A stretch of 64,000 nt of DNA from Hymenobacter sp. GOD-10R. GTDB taxonomy: Bacteria; Bacteroidota; Bacteroidia; Cytophagales; Hymenobacteraceae. The notes under the pieces are model-generated. The model was not told the origin of the DNA and made no database searches. It saw only the letters and a program-made list of their open reading frames with translations. Every line of letters begins with the position of its first letter. Positions within the stretch are counted from its first letter, which is position 1. This document shows, piece after piece, positions 8,417 to 16,514 of this stretch. The stretch lies in NCBI RefSeq assembly GCF_035609205.1, contig NZ_CP141184.1, positions 1,364,001 through 1,428,000 of the forward strand, in the 5' to 3' direction. Made by a program: the position numbers and the translations under genes.

Positions 8417-10192
8417 TTATTTTCCCTGCAAACGGGCTAGTACTTCTTCGGTGGTGTAGCCGTTCACGGTGAACTCCTGAAATCCGAAAAACTGCACAGC
8501 TTCCTGCAAGGTGGCTAGGTCGGCACTTACCAATGTAGGCGCTGCAAACGACGGGTCTTCCGGATCAGCACGATTAATGGCGCGGGCAAAGGCGTTGTAT
8601 TGCTCGGGCGTTGCATACATCAGAATAGCTTGCTCGGGCGAGGAAAACAGCACAGACAGCGTGCCGACCGGATGCGCTGCGGCTAGTTCAGGCCGCTCCT
8701 CCAGCGGCAGCGTCTGAACAAACGATTCTAAAATGTGCTGGTTGGTATGCGGGCCCAGCAGCACCACTGCCGCCCGTTTGATCTTCTTCTCGCGGCGCTG
8801 AAAGTGCATGGCTGTAGCGAGCCGGAGCACTTCGGAAGGGTAGGTAGCACGCGTGGTGTCAAAGTCTCGGCTGCGCAACAGCCGCTTCGGGTTGAAGCTG
8901 AATTGCTCGTGCGCGTTCTGGAAGCGGTTGGTGCCCACTACCATTTGCTCGCCAGTGGCAATGCGGCGGAACTGCGTTTGGGCTGCTTCGTGCAACTCCT
9001 GCACCACCACCGACGTTGCCGCCGGTAAGCCGCCCGCAGCTTCGAGGCGCTGAAATAACGCCCAGGCGCCGCGAGCTAGCTCGTCGGTAAGCGTTTCGAG
9101 ATAGTAAGAGCCCGCAGCGGGGTCGGCAACGCGACCTAGGCCGGTTTCCTCGCGCAAAATGATGGAGATATTGCGGGCAATCCGGGCCGAAAAGTCATTT
9201 GGGGCTTCGTATATGCTGTCGAAGGGTCTGATGCTCACCGCATCGGCGCCACCGAGTACAGCAGCCATGGTTTCGGTGGTTGCGCGCAATAGGTTGGTAT
9301 GCGGGTCCAGCGTCGTTTGCGACCAAGTGGCGGTGCTGGCAAAAACGGGAACAGCCGTGGCAACTGGCAGCTGGTAAGCGTGGAGCAACGTGGCCCACAC
9401 GCGGCGCAATGCGCGTAGCTTAGTCAGTTCCACGAAGAAGTTGGGATTGATAGCGACGTGCACCTGCATGGCGGCCGCCACGTCTGCCGTTGTTAATTCC
9501 GTATTGGGTAGCTCGCTCAGGTAGGTGGCTGCCGTGCTCAGGGCAAAACCTAGCTGCTGAGTGGCGGTAGCACCGCTATTGCCGAAACAGTCGATGTTCA
9601 GTGATAAGCCTCGAAAGTTGGGCATGGCGCGCGTTAAGCGCAGCACATGGCGCAACTCGCCAAGCTGGCTAGCTAGGTTGGGCGTGCGGCTGGTGAGAGG
9701 GTCCTGTTGTAGAAAACCGCGCAGGGTGTCGGCGCCCGTTGCGAGCAGGCGTTGGACCAAGCCAAGCCCTGCTGTTTGGACGGAGTAGCTGATGTAAGTA
9801 GTCGGCAGCGGTAGTTTTTGGTGCAAGTATTCTACGTCGAACAGGCGTGCATCTGCCAACATGAAATGAGCACCATCGGCTCCAGCCGTCAAGGCCTGCG
9901 TTGCCCTGTCGATAGCATCGTGGCCTGAGTCGGCGGCGGGGACGCGGTAGCTAGGTACGTTCAGCCAGGGCTGGTCAGCAGAAGTCGGCAGTTGCGGCGT
10001 AGGCTGTCCTAACGGTGCTAGGGCCTCGCGGTGGTAGAAAGGCTGCACCGTGAAGCCTTCGGGGGTGTGCCACTCCAGCGAAGCTAAGTCCGCGCCTTTC
10101 AGGTCGCGGCGAATGCGCTCCTGCCAAGCGGCCGTGCTTAAGGGTTCAAATTCGGAGAAAGAAACTGGGGTGGGCTGCGGGGTATCGGACAT
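8417..10192 (-). CDS. mutA: Methylmalonyl-CoA mutase, small subunit
   Basis: This 591-residue protein is the non-catalytic partner of the large subunit in the heterodimeric enzyme. It starts MSDTPQPTPVSFSEFEPLS and contains the mutase barrel with FEPLSTAAWQERIRRDLKG and RVADPAAGSYYLETLTDELA. The C-terminal cobalamin-like domain lacks the DxHxxG motif, as expected for the small subunit, which does not bind B12. Upstream, the minus strand carries TATCTTTA (complement of 10237-10244), a near match to the -7 element, 45-52 bp before the start. The gene precedes mutB, so the pair is probably co-transcribed, although a repeat hairpin lies between them. Confidence 0.95.
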   Translation of the reverse strand: MSDTPQPTPVSFSEFEPLSTAAWQERIRRDLKGADLASLEWHTPEGFTVQPFYHREALAPLGQPTPQLPTSADQPWLNVPSYRVPAADSGHDAIDRATQALTAGADGAHFMLADARLFDVEYLHQKLPLPTTYISYSVQTAGLGLVQRLLATGADTLRGFLQQDPLTSRTPNLASQLGELRHVLRLTRAMPNFRGLSLNIDCFGNSGATATQQLGFALSTAATYLSELPNTELTTADVAAAMQVHVAINPNFFVELTKLRALRRVWATLLHAYQLPVATAVPVFASTATWSQTTLDPHTNLLRATTETMAAVLGGADAVSIRPFDSIYEAPNDFSARIARNISIILREETGLGRVADPAAGSYYLETLTDELARGAWALFQRLEAAGGLPAATSVVVQELHEAAQTQFRRIATGEQMVVGTNRFQNAHEQFSFNPKRLLRSRDFDTTRATYPSEVLRLATAMHFQRREKKIKRAAVVLLGPHTNQHILESFVQTLPLEERPELAAAHPVGTLSVLFSSPEQAILMYATPEQYNAFARAINRADPEDPSFAAPTLVSADLATLQEAVQFFGFQEFTVNGYTTEEVLARLQGK

Positions 10193-10362
10193 AAAGCAAG
10201 CGGGTGGTCAGCCGTGCATACGAAAAGGCTAGGGGTTAAAGATACCGCATCAAGCAGAATCATGGCGAGAAGTGGGTTTGATTCCTGCAATCGCATGTGC
10301 TAGCTTTGCGCGCCTTTATATTTATTAATATAAATGTTATTATATAAACTTTGGTTGAGCGT

Positions 10363-11607
10363 ATGCGCAAACTTTTTCTCTCTTTTGGTTCTATACTAGC
10401 TTTCGCCTCAATAGCGCAGGCTCAAGCCGACTTCCGCCCAGGGTATATTGTGCAGGCAAGCGGCGACACCCTGCACGGGCAAGTCGACTACCGAGGCGCG
10501 CAGCGGAGTGCTCGACTAGCGCGTTTCCGGTCAGCGGCCGAAAGCGCAGTCGCGGAATATACCCCAGCGCAATTGCGTGGCTATGGCTTTGCCGACGGCA
10601 AGCAGTATCAAACCGAGCCAGTAGCGCTAGCGGGCGCAGCATCAGAGCCTTTCTTTTTGGAAGTCATTGTGCTAGGTCCAGCCAGCCTGCTTTCCCTGCG
10701 TAGTAAGGACGATGCCGAGCACTTGTATTTGCGGAAAGCAGGGCAACCTATGCAGGAGTTGATACAGCGCACTGAAGAAACTTTCGTGAACGATATACGC
10801 TATCTGCACAACACGAACGAGTTTCAGCGCACGCTGGCTGCGAGCATGCAAGATTGCTCGGTGGTGCAGCCTAGCTTGACCAAGCTGCGGTATAGCGTGG
10901 GGAGCCTAGCCGCCGTTGTGCGGCAATACAATGCTTGCGTGGGAGGAGCCTCCAGTGCTACAAGCAACCCCGATGAAAAGAACGCCTTCCGGTTCGCGCT
11001 GATAATAGGAGGACAGGCCAGTAGATTAGATATCAGGCGATTAAATGCAGCTACTGGCAACAGTATTCGTGGGAAAGCACAGCCTACTGTTGGTATAGCT
11101 GCGCACATTGCGCTTGCACGCTTGAACCCACACTTGTCTGTGCGGCTAGAGGCGCTGTATAGCCCGCTGGTCGTTTACAAAACAGAATACGATTATAAGG
11201 CTGCCACCGACGTGTACACGACGCATTACCAGATGGAAGTCGAGCAAAGCAGCATTCGTATACCGTTGTTGTTACGGTACACATTTCCCTCCAAACGGGT
11301 ACAACCGTTCATACAAGCTGGCGTTAGCGGAAATGCCCTGCTCCAACTCAAAAACCAAGAGCGTACCCGCTTTGCCGACCGCCCGGCTTTCCCAGAGTAC
11401 ACGTCCTGGCGTCCTATCGTGGAAAAGCCCCGCCGGTTTGAACAAGGAGTAGTGGGAGGATTTGGGTTGAACTTTGCACAAGCCAGTGGCCGAAACTTGT
11501 CGGCTGAAGTGCGGTATGAGCGCACCAATGGATTCAGCGACAATGTAGGCACCCCTACAAGCAGGCGCTTCTATTCGGTGCTGCTGAGCTACAGCCTGAC
11601 GAAGTAA
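10363..11607 (+). CDS. Outer-membrane beta-barrel protein of unknown role
   Basis: The frame opens with a TTG at 10351, but the ATG at 10363 gives a clean signal peptide (MRKLFLSFGSILAFASIAQAQ) and is preferred; the product is 414 residues. The first half (residues about 20-200) begins DFRPGYIVQASGDTLHGQVDYRG, a motif often seen in Bacteroidota exported proteins with an early GDTLxGxV strand. From about residue 210 the sequence alternates polar and hydrophobic residues and ends SRRFYSVLLSYSLTK, consistent with a C-terminal porin-like barrel ending in an aromatic/hydrophobic strand. No catalytic motif is visible. It is a single gene in an AT-rich promoter gap (10193-10362). Confidence 0.75.
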   Translation: MRKLFLSFGSILAFASIAQAQADFRPGYIVQASGDTLHGQVDYRGAQRSARLARFRSAAESAVAEYTPAQLRGYGFADGKQYQTEPVALAGAASEPFFLEVIVLGPASLLSLRSKDDAEHLYLRKAGQPMQELIQRTEETFVNDIRYLHNTNEFQRTLAASMQDCSVVQPSLTKLRYSVGSLAAVVRQYNACVGGASSATSNPDEKNAFRFALIIGGQASRLDIRRLNAATGNSIRGKAQPTVGIAAHIALARLNPHLSVRLEALYSPLVVYKTEYDYKAATDVYTTHYQMEVEQSSIRIPLLLRYTFPSKRVQPFIQAGVSGNALLQLKNQERTRFADRPAFPEYTSWRPIVEKPRRFEQGVVGGFGLNFAQASGRNLSAEVRYERTNGFSDNVGTPTSRRFYSVLLSYSLTK

Positions 11608-11719
11608 GCAACATGCTCAGGATAGCCTAAGTATTCGACGAAAGCAGAAAGCAAACGGACGTAAGGTTCTTTTTTTGGCTATTCCAGCATCGTCTGAACA
11701 AATCAACTGTGAGGCTATG

Positions 11720-11727
11720 TATCTTTG
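11720..11727 (+). promoter_or_regulatory. Bacteroidota -7 promoter element
   Basis: TATCTTTG matches the Bacteroidota -7 consensus TAnnTTTG exactly and lies 35-42 bp upstream of the lipoprotein start at 11762. It supports the shorter start, because the longer frame at 11675 would begin upstream of the promoter. A clear -33 element is not seen. Confidence 0.5.
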
Positions 11728-11761
11728 TGGTTTCGCATTCGTTTTCTCCCCGTTTTTACCC

Positions 11762-12520
11762 ATGTCTTTCCTTCGTTCTCGCGTAGCTGCTTTCGGATTG
11801 TTGGCTGCCGTGGTGCTAGCCCCGAGCTGTCAACGTGCTGTTTACCAAGCCAAACCTCAGCTAGCTCCGCTTACGGCGCAGCCAGTTGGCAAAGCACAGC
11901 CGGAAGATGCCAAAGCCGCAGCTGTTATTGAGCCTTACCGCCAGCGAGTAACGCAGCAGATGAGTGAAGTGCTGGGCTCGGCTCCCGTGCCGCTCACCAA
12001 AAACTCGGGCGAGTCGCCGCTGGCGAACTTCGTAGCTGACCTGCAGCGCGAGCGAGCCTCCACCGAGCTACACCAGACCATTGACGTGGGCGTGATGACC
12101 AACGGGGGGTTACGCTCCTCTCTACCTGCTGGGCTCATTACTCTAGGCTCGGTGTTTGAACTGATGCCCTTCGAAAACGAATTGGTTGTACTCGATGCGC
12201 CTGGTCCGGTGATGCAACAGCTTTTTGATTACGCTGCACGCATAAAGATGGCTTTATCGAACGTTACCTACACGGTGGAGGGCGGTAAGCCGACCAACAT
12301 CCGCATTGGTGGTCAACCATTCAATCCGGCCAAGACTTATACTGTAGCCATTTCGGACTATCTGGCCGGCGGGGGCGACAATATGATCTTTTTCAAGGCG
12401 CTAAAGCCCCGCGACACCGGCGTGCTCTTGCGTTCCGCCATCACCGACCGAATTCGCCAGTTCACCAAAGCAGGCCAACCCGTAACGGCCAAAGTAGAAG
12501 GAAGAGTAAAAGGCATTTAA
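11762..12520 (+). CDS. 5'-nucleotidase C-terminal domain lipoprotein
   Basis: The ATG at 11762 gives a 252-residue lipoprotein precursor with a lipobox ending LAPSC at Cys23. The mature part matches the C-terminal substrate-binding domain of UshA-type 5'-nucleotidases: GVMTNGGLRSSLPAG, a block with FELMPFENELVVLD, and the nucleotide-binding loop SDYLAGGGDNM. By itself the domain has no metal centre. The next gene, 79 bp downstream, encodes the metallophosphatase domain, so the two proteins probably work together in the periplasm to hydrolyse nucleotides or related phosphate esters. Such splitting into lipoprotein and Tat-exported halves is inferred from adjacency and complementary domains. 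Confidence 0.88.
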   Translation: MSFLRSRVAAFGLLAAVVLAPSCQRAVYQAKPQLAPLTAQPVGKAQPEDAKAAAVIEPYRQRVTQQMSEVLGSAPVPLTKNSGESPLANFVADLQRERASTELHQTIDVGVMTNGGLRSSLPAGLITLGSVFELMPFENELVVLDAPGPVMQQLFDYAARIKMALSNVTYTVEGGKPTNIRIGGQPFNPAKTYTVAISDYLAGGGDNMIFFKALKPRDTGVLLRSAITDRIRQFTKAGQPVTAKVEGRVKGI

Positions 12521-12599
12521 CAATTACTAAGTGTGGGTCACCAGCCAACAATACGCTGATGCCTGAAGCTTAGTAACTGATAACTGGTAATTGAAAAAC

Positions 12600-13520
12600 A
12601 TGAATCGCCGCGACTTTCTAAAGAACTCAACGCTTGGAGTAGCTAGCGTAGGCTTGCTAGGCTTGAGCCTGCCCGCTGTTGCTGCTAGCGAGGCAAAGTT
12701 GGTTATCCTGCATACCAACGACATGCACTCACGCATCGATCCGTTTCCGGAGAGTGATAAGCAGTGGGGTGGGCTAGGGGGCATGGCCCGCCGTGCCGCG
12801 ATGATTGAGCAAGTTCGCAAGCAAGAGTCGCATGTGCTGCTGCTCGACTCGGGCGATATTTGGCAGGGTACGCCATACTTCAACTTCTTCGGCGGGGAGT
12901 TAGAGTACAAGCTCATGAGTCAAATGGGCTACGATGCCACCACCTTCGGCAACCACGATTTCGACAACGGCTTGGAGGGACTACAGAAGCAATTGCCCAA
13001 TGCCGGCTTCCCTTTCCTCATTGCTAACTACGATTTCTCGAAGACGCCACTAGCTGGCCGTTTTCAGCCGTACAAGGTGTTCGAAAAAGCAGGTCACCGC
13101 ATCGGAGTATTTGGGCTAGGTATTGAGCTTAGCGGCTTAGTAGCTGATAAGAATTTTGGTGCCACGCAGTATCTCGATCCTGTGGCCAAAGCCAAGGAAA
13201 TGGTAACGCAGCTGCGCGGGCCCGAGCACTGCGATATGGTGATTTGCCTGTCGCACCTAGGGTATAAATACGAAAGTGCAAAAATTGATGACCGGAAGCT
13301 CGCTGCTCAAGTGAGCGGCATCGACCTAATACTAGGTGGTCATACGCACACGTTCATGGATGCTCCGGAAGCAATTAACAGCCCTAACGGACGAGCTACG
13401 CTGATTAATCAAGTAGGATGGTCGGGCATTAACCTAGGTCGACTGGATTATACGTTTACCCGTGGGACGCGTCAGCCTAGTGTTGCCATGGCTTCGGTAC
13501 TACCCGTGCAATCTGCCTGA
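12600..13520 (+). CDS. Metallophosphatase, 5'-nucleotidase N-terminal domain, Tat-exported
   Basis: Translation from the ATG at 12600 gives 306 residues starting MNRRDFLKNSTLG, a twin-arginine signal. The calcineurin-like metal site is complete: HTNDMHSRID, LLDSGDIWQGTP, FGNHDFDNG, CLSHLGY and GGHTHTF supply the usual Asp, His and Asn ligands. It lacks the C-terminal nucleotide-specificity domain of UshA, which is encoded by the preceding gene. It would act outside the cytoplasm on nucleotides or other phosphoesters. A TTG nine bases upstream would add three residues before the RR motif; the ATG is preferred. The gene ends 142 bp before dnaA. Confidence 0.92.
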   Translation: MNRRDFLKNSTLGVASVGLLGLSLPAVAASEAKLVILHTNDMHSRIDPFPESDKQWGGLGGMARRAAMIEQVRKQESHVLLLDSGDIWQGTPYFNFFGGELEYKLMSQMGYDATTFGNHDFDNGLEGLQKQLPNAGFPFLIANYDFSKTPLAGRFQPYKVFEKAGHRIGVFGLGIELSGLVADKNFGATQYLDPVAKAKEMVTQLRGPEHCDMVICLSHLGYKYESAKIDDRKLAAQVSGIDLILGGHTHTFMDAPEAINSPNGRATLINQVGWSGINLGRLDYTFTRGTRQPSVAMASVLPVQSA

Positions 13521-13662
13521 AAAACGCAAGGATTTGCAGGTTTTTTTCTCTCCTGACTTTTCCACATTTTTGTCTCCCCCTAGCAAAATCGGGCCGCGCT
13601 GCGCCCGTAGCTGCACCCTTTCCTCTCCACGTTACATCTGTTGTTTTTGCTCTAATTGATTG

Positions 13663-15156
13663 ATGCTGAAGGACTGCCGAATAGTATGGGCCAATTGCCT
13701 TCGTGTCATCAAGGCAAACGTGGGGGAGCAGAGCTTCCGCACGTGGTTCGAACCTATTGTTCCGGTTCAGCTTCACAATAACGTTCTCATCATTCAGGTG
13801 CCCAGCCAATTTTTTTATGAATGGCTGGAAGAGCACTATGTAGATGTGCTAAAGAAGAGCATCTACCAGGAGCTAGGGGTAGAAGGACGCCTAGAATACA
13901 GTATCGTCGTTGATCAAGGCAACAGCCAGAACAAGCCGCGTACCGTCAATATCCCGACGGCTCGTAAGGCGGCGGCTCCCTCGCAGCCTGCCACAGATGC
14001 CGCTATGGTAGCAGCCGGAGCCATGACGGCTTCAGCGCGCAACGTAGCCGCGGCAGCCAGCGCCCCTGCGCCCTCCGATACGCTACGAAACCCTTTCGAG
14101 GCGACCAAAGGCATCGACCGCAATTATCTGCAGTCGCAGCTCAACAATACGTATTCGTTCGATAACTATGTGGAGGGCAGCTGCAATCGGCTCGCGCGCT
14201 CAGCAGGTTTGGCCGTAGCCAACAAGCCAGGCACCACTAGCTTCAACCCGTTGATGATTTATGGTGGCGTGGGGCTAGGTAAGACGCACTTGGTGCAAGC
14301 CATCGGCAACCACATCAAGGCTACCAACGCCGATAAGTTCGTGCTGTACGTGTCGGCCGAGAAGTTTACGAACCAGTTCATTGAGAGCTTGCGCAACAAC
14401 GGTGTGCAGGATTTTGCCAATTTCTATTTGTTGGTAGACATCCTGATCCTGGACGATGTGCAGTTCTTGGCCGGCAAGGACAAGACGCAGGAGATGTTTT
14501 TCCACATCTTCAACCACTTGCACCAGGCCGGCAAGCAGATCGTAATGACGTCTGACCGGCCGCCCCGTGACCTGAACGGCTTAGAAGACCGCTTGCTGTC
14601 GCGCTTCAAATGGGGTTTGACCACTGACCTGCAAAGCCCGGACTTTGAGACGCGTATGGCCATCATCCAGAACAAGATGGAGCAAGATGGTATTGACATT
14701 CCGCCGCAGGTGGTAGAATACCTAGCTCACTCGGTGCACACCAACGTGCGCGAGCTGGAAGGCGTGCTCATTTCGCTGGTAGCCCAAAGTAGCCTCAACC
14801 GCCGTGAGATTGACTTGGAAATGGCCAAGCAAGCGCTGCGGCACATTATAGAGGAAGTAGAAGCGGAGGTAAACTTAGACTTCATTCAGAAGACGGTGGC
14901 CGAATACTTCGGTGTGCCACTGGACTTGATGAAGGCCAAAACGCGCAAGAAAGAAGTCGTGACGGCTCGGCAAGTAGCTATGTACTTTGCTAAGGAGCAT
15001 ACCAGCCATTCGCTCAAAAGCATTGGCCATAATTTCGGCGGGCGCGACCACAGCACGGTTATCCATTCCGTACAAACCGTTTCAGACCTCATCGACAGCG
15101 ACAAAAGCTTTCGGAGCACGATTCAGGAGCTACGGAAAAAATTTGCCGGCAAATAG
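13663..15156 (+). CDS. dnaA: Chromosomal replication initiator DnaA
   Basis: This 497-residue protein starts MLKDCRIVWANCLRVIKANV, the N-terminal helicase-loading domain I, followed by a low-complexity alanine-rich linker (about residues 95-145). The AAA+ core has Walker A GGVGLGKTH starting at about residue 201 and Walker B LILDDVQFL. The C-terminal domain IV carries the DNA-binding signature LKSIGHNFGGRDHSTVIHSV. It binds DnaA boxes and opens the origin. The 142-bp upstream gap contains only one near-box (TTTTCCACA at 13558-13566), so an origin next to the gene is not supported. A TTG directly before the ATG is less likely as a start. Confidence 0.98.
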   Translation: MLKDCRIVWANCLRVIKANVGEQSFRTWFEPIVPVQLHNNVLIIQVPSQFFYEWLEEHYVDVLKKSIYQELGVEGRLEYSIVVDQGNSQNKPRTVNIPTARKAAAPSQPATDAAMVAAGAMTASARNVAAAASAPAPSDTLRNPFEATKGIDRNYLQSQLNNTYSFDNYVEGSCNRLARSAGLAVANKPGTTSFNPLMIYGGVGLGKTHLVQAIGNHIKATNADKFVLYVSAEKFTNQFIESLRNNGVQDFANFYLLVDILILDDVQFLAGKDKTQEMFFHIFNHLHQAGKQIVMTSDRPPRDLNGLEDRLLSRFKWGLTTDLQSPDFETRMAIIQNKMEQDGIDIPPQVVEYLAHSVHTNVRELEGVLISLVAQSSLNRREIDLEMAKQALRHIIEEVEAEVNLDFIQKTVAEYFGVPLDLMKAKTRKKEVVTARQVAMYFAKEHTSHSLKSIGHNFGGRDHSTVIHSVQTVSDLIDSDKSFRSTIQELRKKFAGK

Positions 15157-15168
15157 TATAACAGCACA

Positions 15169-15253
15169 AAGCTCCTGCTTCACGTATCGTTGAACCACCC
15201 AGCTAGCTATTGTGCTAGCATCAATTGGTTTGCGATACGTGAGGCAGGAGCTT
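15169..15253. terminator. Inverted repeat between convergent genes, probable bidirectional terminator
   Basis: Arms 15169-15189 and 15233-15253 are 21 nt with one mismatch, separated by 43 nt. They sit between the end of dnaA and the end of the convergent membrane protein gene. No strong U-tract follows, so it may be a repeat element that also blocks read-through. Confidence 0.5.
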
Positions 15254-15273
15254 CGCGCTAGTAGGCTAGCTAT

Positions 15274-15762
15274 TTAGGCCGACGGTTGGGTATCGTGCAA
15301 GGGAACGTTGTTCTTGCTTGCAAAGGACCGTACTTGCTCGCGCAGAATGCGCTTGCGCCGGGTGCCTTTTACCTCCCGCAAGCTCAGGGCATATACTTCG
15401 CCGTTCTTTAGGTTGACTCGCAACTGCTGGGGAACAAACTCCAGCAGCGCAATATCTTCGACCGGAAACACCTGCTTGGGCCGGAAAAGACCATTCTTAT
15501 GCACGATGTAGCCGGGGGTAAACTCTAGGTAGCTCTGCGTGCCGAAGATGGGCGCGTTGTGCACCAAGACGTAGCCCACGTAGACGAAGCTGAACACGAG
15601 GAAGACGTAGTGCAAGAAGTGATAGTCGTTCAGCCCAGAGTCGGACCAGATCAGGAAAATCGTGTAGATAATCCAGAGACTTCCAATAAAGAGCTGCCCC
15701 CAAAACGGAATACGAGCCGTGTTGGCAGGTTGCAGACGAATGCGCGTAAAAGCTGAGGCCAT
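15274..15762 (-). CDS. Membrane protein with a PH-like C-terminal domain
   Basis: The ATG complementary to 15760-15762 (MASAFTRIRLQPANTARIPF) gives 162 residues; the frame's longer upstream extension is not protein-like. Two adjacent membrane segments are visible (about residues 19-37, FWGQLFIGSLWIIYTIFLIW, and 47-66, with VFLVFSFVYVGYVLV). A soluble C-terminal part follows with alternating strands (GYIVHKNGLFRPKQVF, DIALLEFVPQQLRVNLKNG). The pattern of two helices then a small beta-domain resembles bacterial PH-like membrane proteins, but no specific family is certain. It ends in a basic segment and points towards dnaA. The function is unknown. Confidence 0.7.
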   Translation of the reverse strand: MASAFTRIRLQPANTARIPFWGQLFIGSLWIIYTIFLIWSDSGLNDYHFLHYVFLVFSFVYVGYVLVHNAPIFGTQSYLEFTPGYIVHKNGLFRPKQVFPVEDIALLEFVPQQLRVNLKNGEVYALSLREVKGTRRKRILREQVRSFASKNNVPLHDTQPSA

Positions 15763-15877
15763 AGAGGCGAAAAAGGGTGGGATAGAATGAGTTGCCAACA
15801 GCTGGGCGTAGTTACCACAAGCTATTGGGTAGCCAAAACTACAACCGGCAGCTGGCAACTCATAGCTAGCCCTGGTA

Positions 15878-16306
15878 TTACTTCAGCGTAGCCGAGGCTA
15901 GCTCCATTTCGGGTACAGCTTTCAGCAAGGCCGAGATTGGGCAGTTCTCTTTCGCTTTTTCGGCGTACTGCTGAAATTCCTCTTGCGAGATGCCTTCTAC
16001 TTCACCTTCCGTCGTGAGGGTGATTTTGACCACTTTCGGTACTTCTCCTGAGGTGTCGAGGCTTACTTTCGATTCGGTCTGAATTTGCTTTACCTGCTTG
16101 CCGTCTTTGGTCAGGATGCTGGTCAGGAACATGGTGTAGCAACCGGCGTGCGCGGCTCCAATGAGTTCTTCGGGATTGGTGCCTTTTTGGCCTTCAAATC
16201 GAGCGCCAACAGAATAAGGCGCGCTAACAGTGCCGCTTTGCGTGGTGATATTGCCACTGCCTTTGATGTCGCCGTTCCAAACGGCATTGCCACGTTGGTT
16301 GATCAT
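15878..16306 (-). CDS. OsmC/Ohr family peroxiredoxin
   Basis: The ATG complementary to 16304-16306 yields 142 residues starting MINQRGNAVWNGDIKGSGN, the usual start of the OsmC branch. The two catalytic cysteines of the family are present, in GAAHAGCYTMFLT and KENCPISALLK. These enzymes reduce organic hydroperoxides in the cytoplasm using dihydrolipoamide or similar thiols. The glycine-rich N-terminus (GSGNITTQSG) and the segment GTNPEELIGAAHAGC are typical of OsmC rather than Ohr. On the minus strand TATCTTTC, 57-64 bp upstream of the start, is a weak -7 match. It is a single gene, divergent from the GH3 gene. Confidence 0.93.
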   Translation of the reverse strand: MINQRGNAVWNGDIKGSGNITTQSGTVSAPYSVGARFEGQKGTNPEELIGAAHAGCYTMFLTSILTKDGKQVKQIQTESKVSLDTSGEVPKVVKITLTTEGEVEGISQEEFQQYAEKAKENCPISALLKAVPEMELASATLK

Positions 16307-16401
16307 GGGAAGAGAAACTGAGTAAGTGAATAGTTGAGTAAGGCATACGAAGAAGCCCGGCGAAAGATAGGAACTCAACCATGATTTGGTAGAACAGGCA
16401 A

Positions 16402-16409
16402 TACCTTTG
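16402..16409 (+). promoter_or_regulatory. Bacteroidota -7 promoter element upstream of the GH3 gene
   Basis: TACCTTTG is an exact TAnnTTTG match. Transcription from here would give a leader of roughly 100 nt before the ATG at 16515, including the hairpin at 16440-16467. A TTTG at 16385-16388 is present but closer than the usual -33 spacing. Confidence 0.45.
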
Positions 16410-16439
16410 CCGGAAGCCCACTTTCTGCGTAATAAGCCA

Positions 16440-16467
16440 CAGACCTAGGTTTCAGCACCTAGGTCTG
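16440..16467 (+). promoter_or_regulatory. Leader hairpin upstream of the GH3 gene
   Basis: Perfect 11-bp arms CAGACCTAGGT (16440-16450) and ACCTAGGTCTG (16457-16467) enclose a 6-nt loop. It lies between the promoter-like box and the start codon and has no long U-tract after it. It could be a leader structure, a protein-binding dyad or a weak attenuator; its role is not established. Confidence 0.45.
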
Positions 16468-16514
16468 CAGTATTATTTCGTTATTCTACTACTCCGCTAC
16501 TCCATTACTCGACT

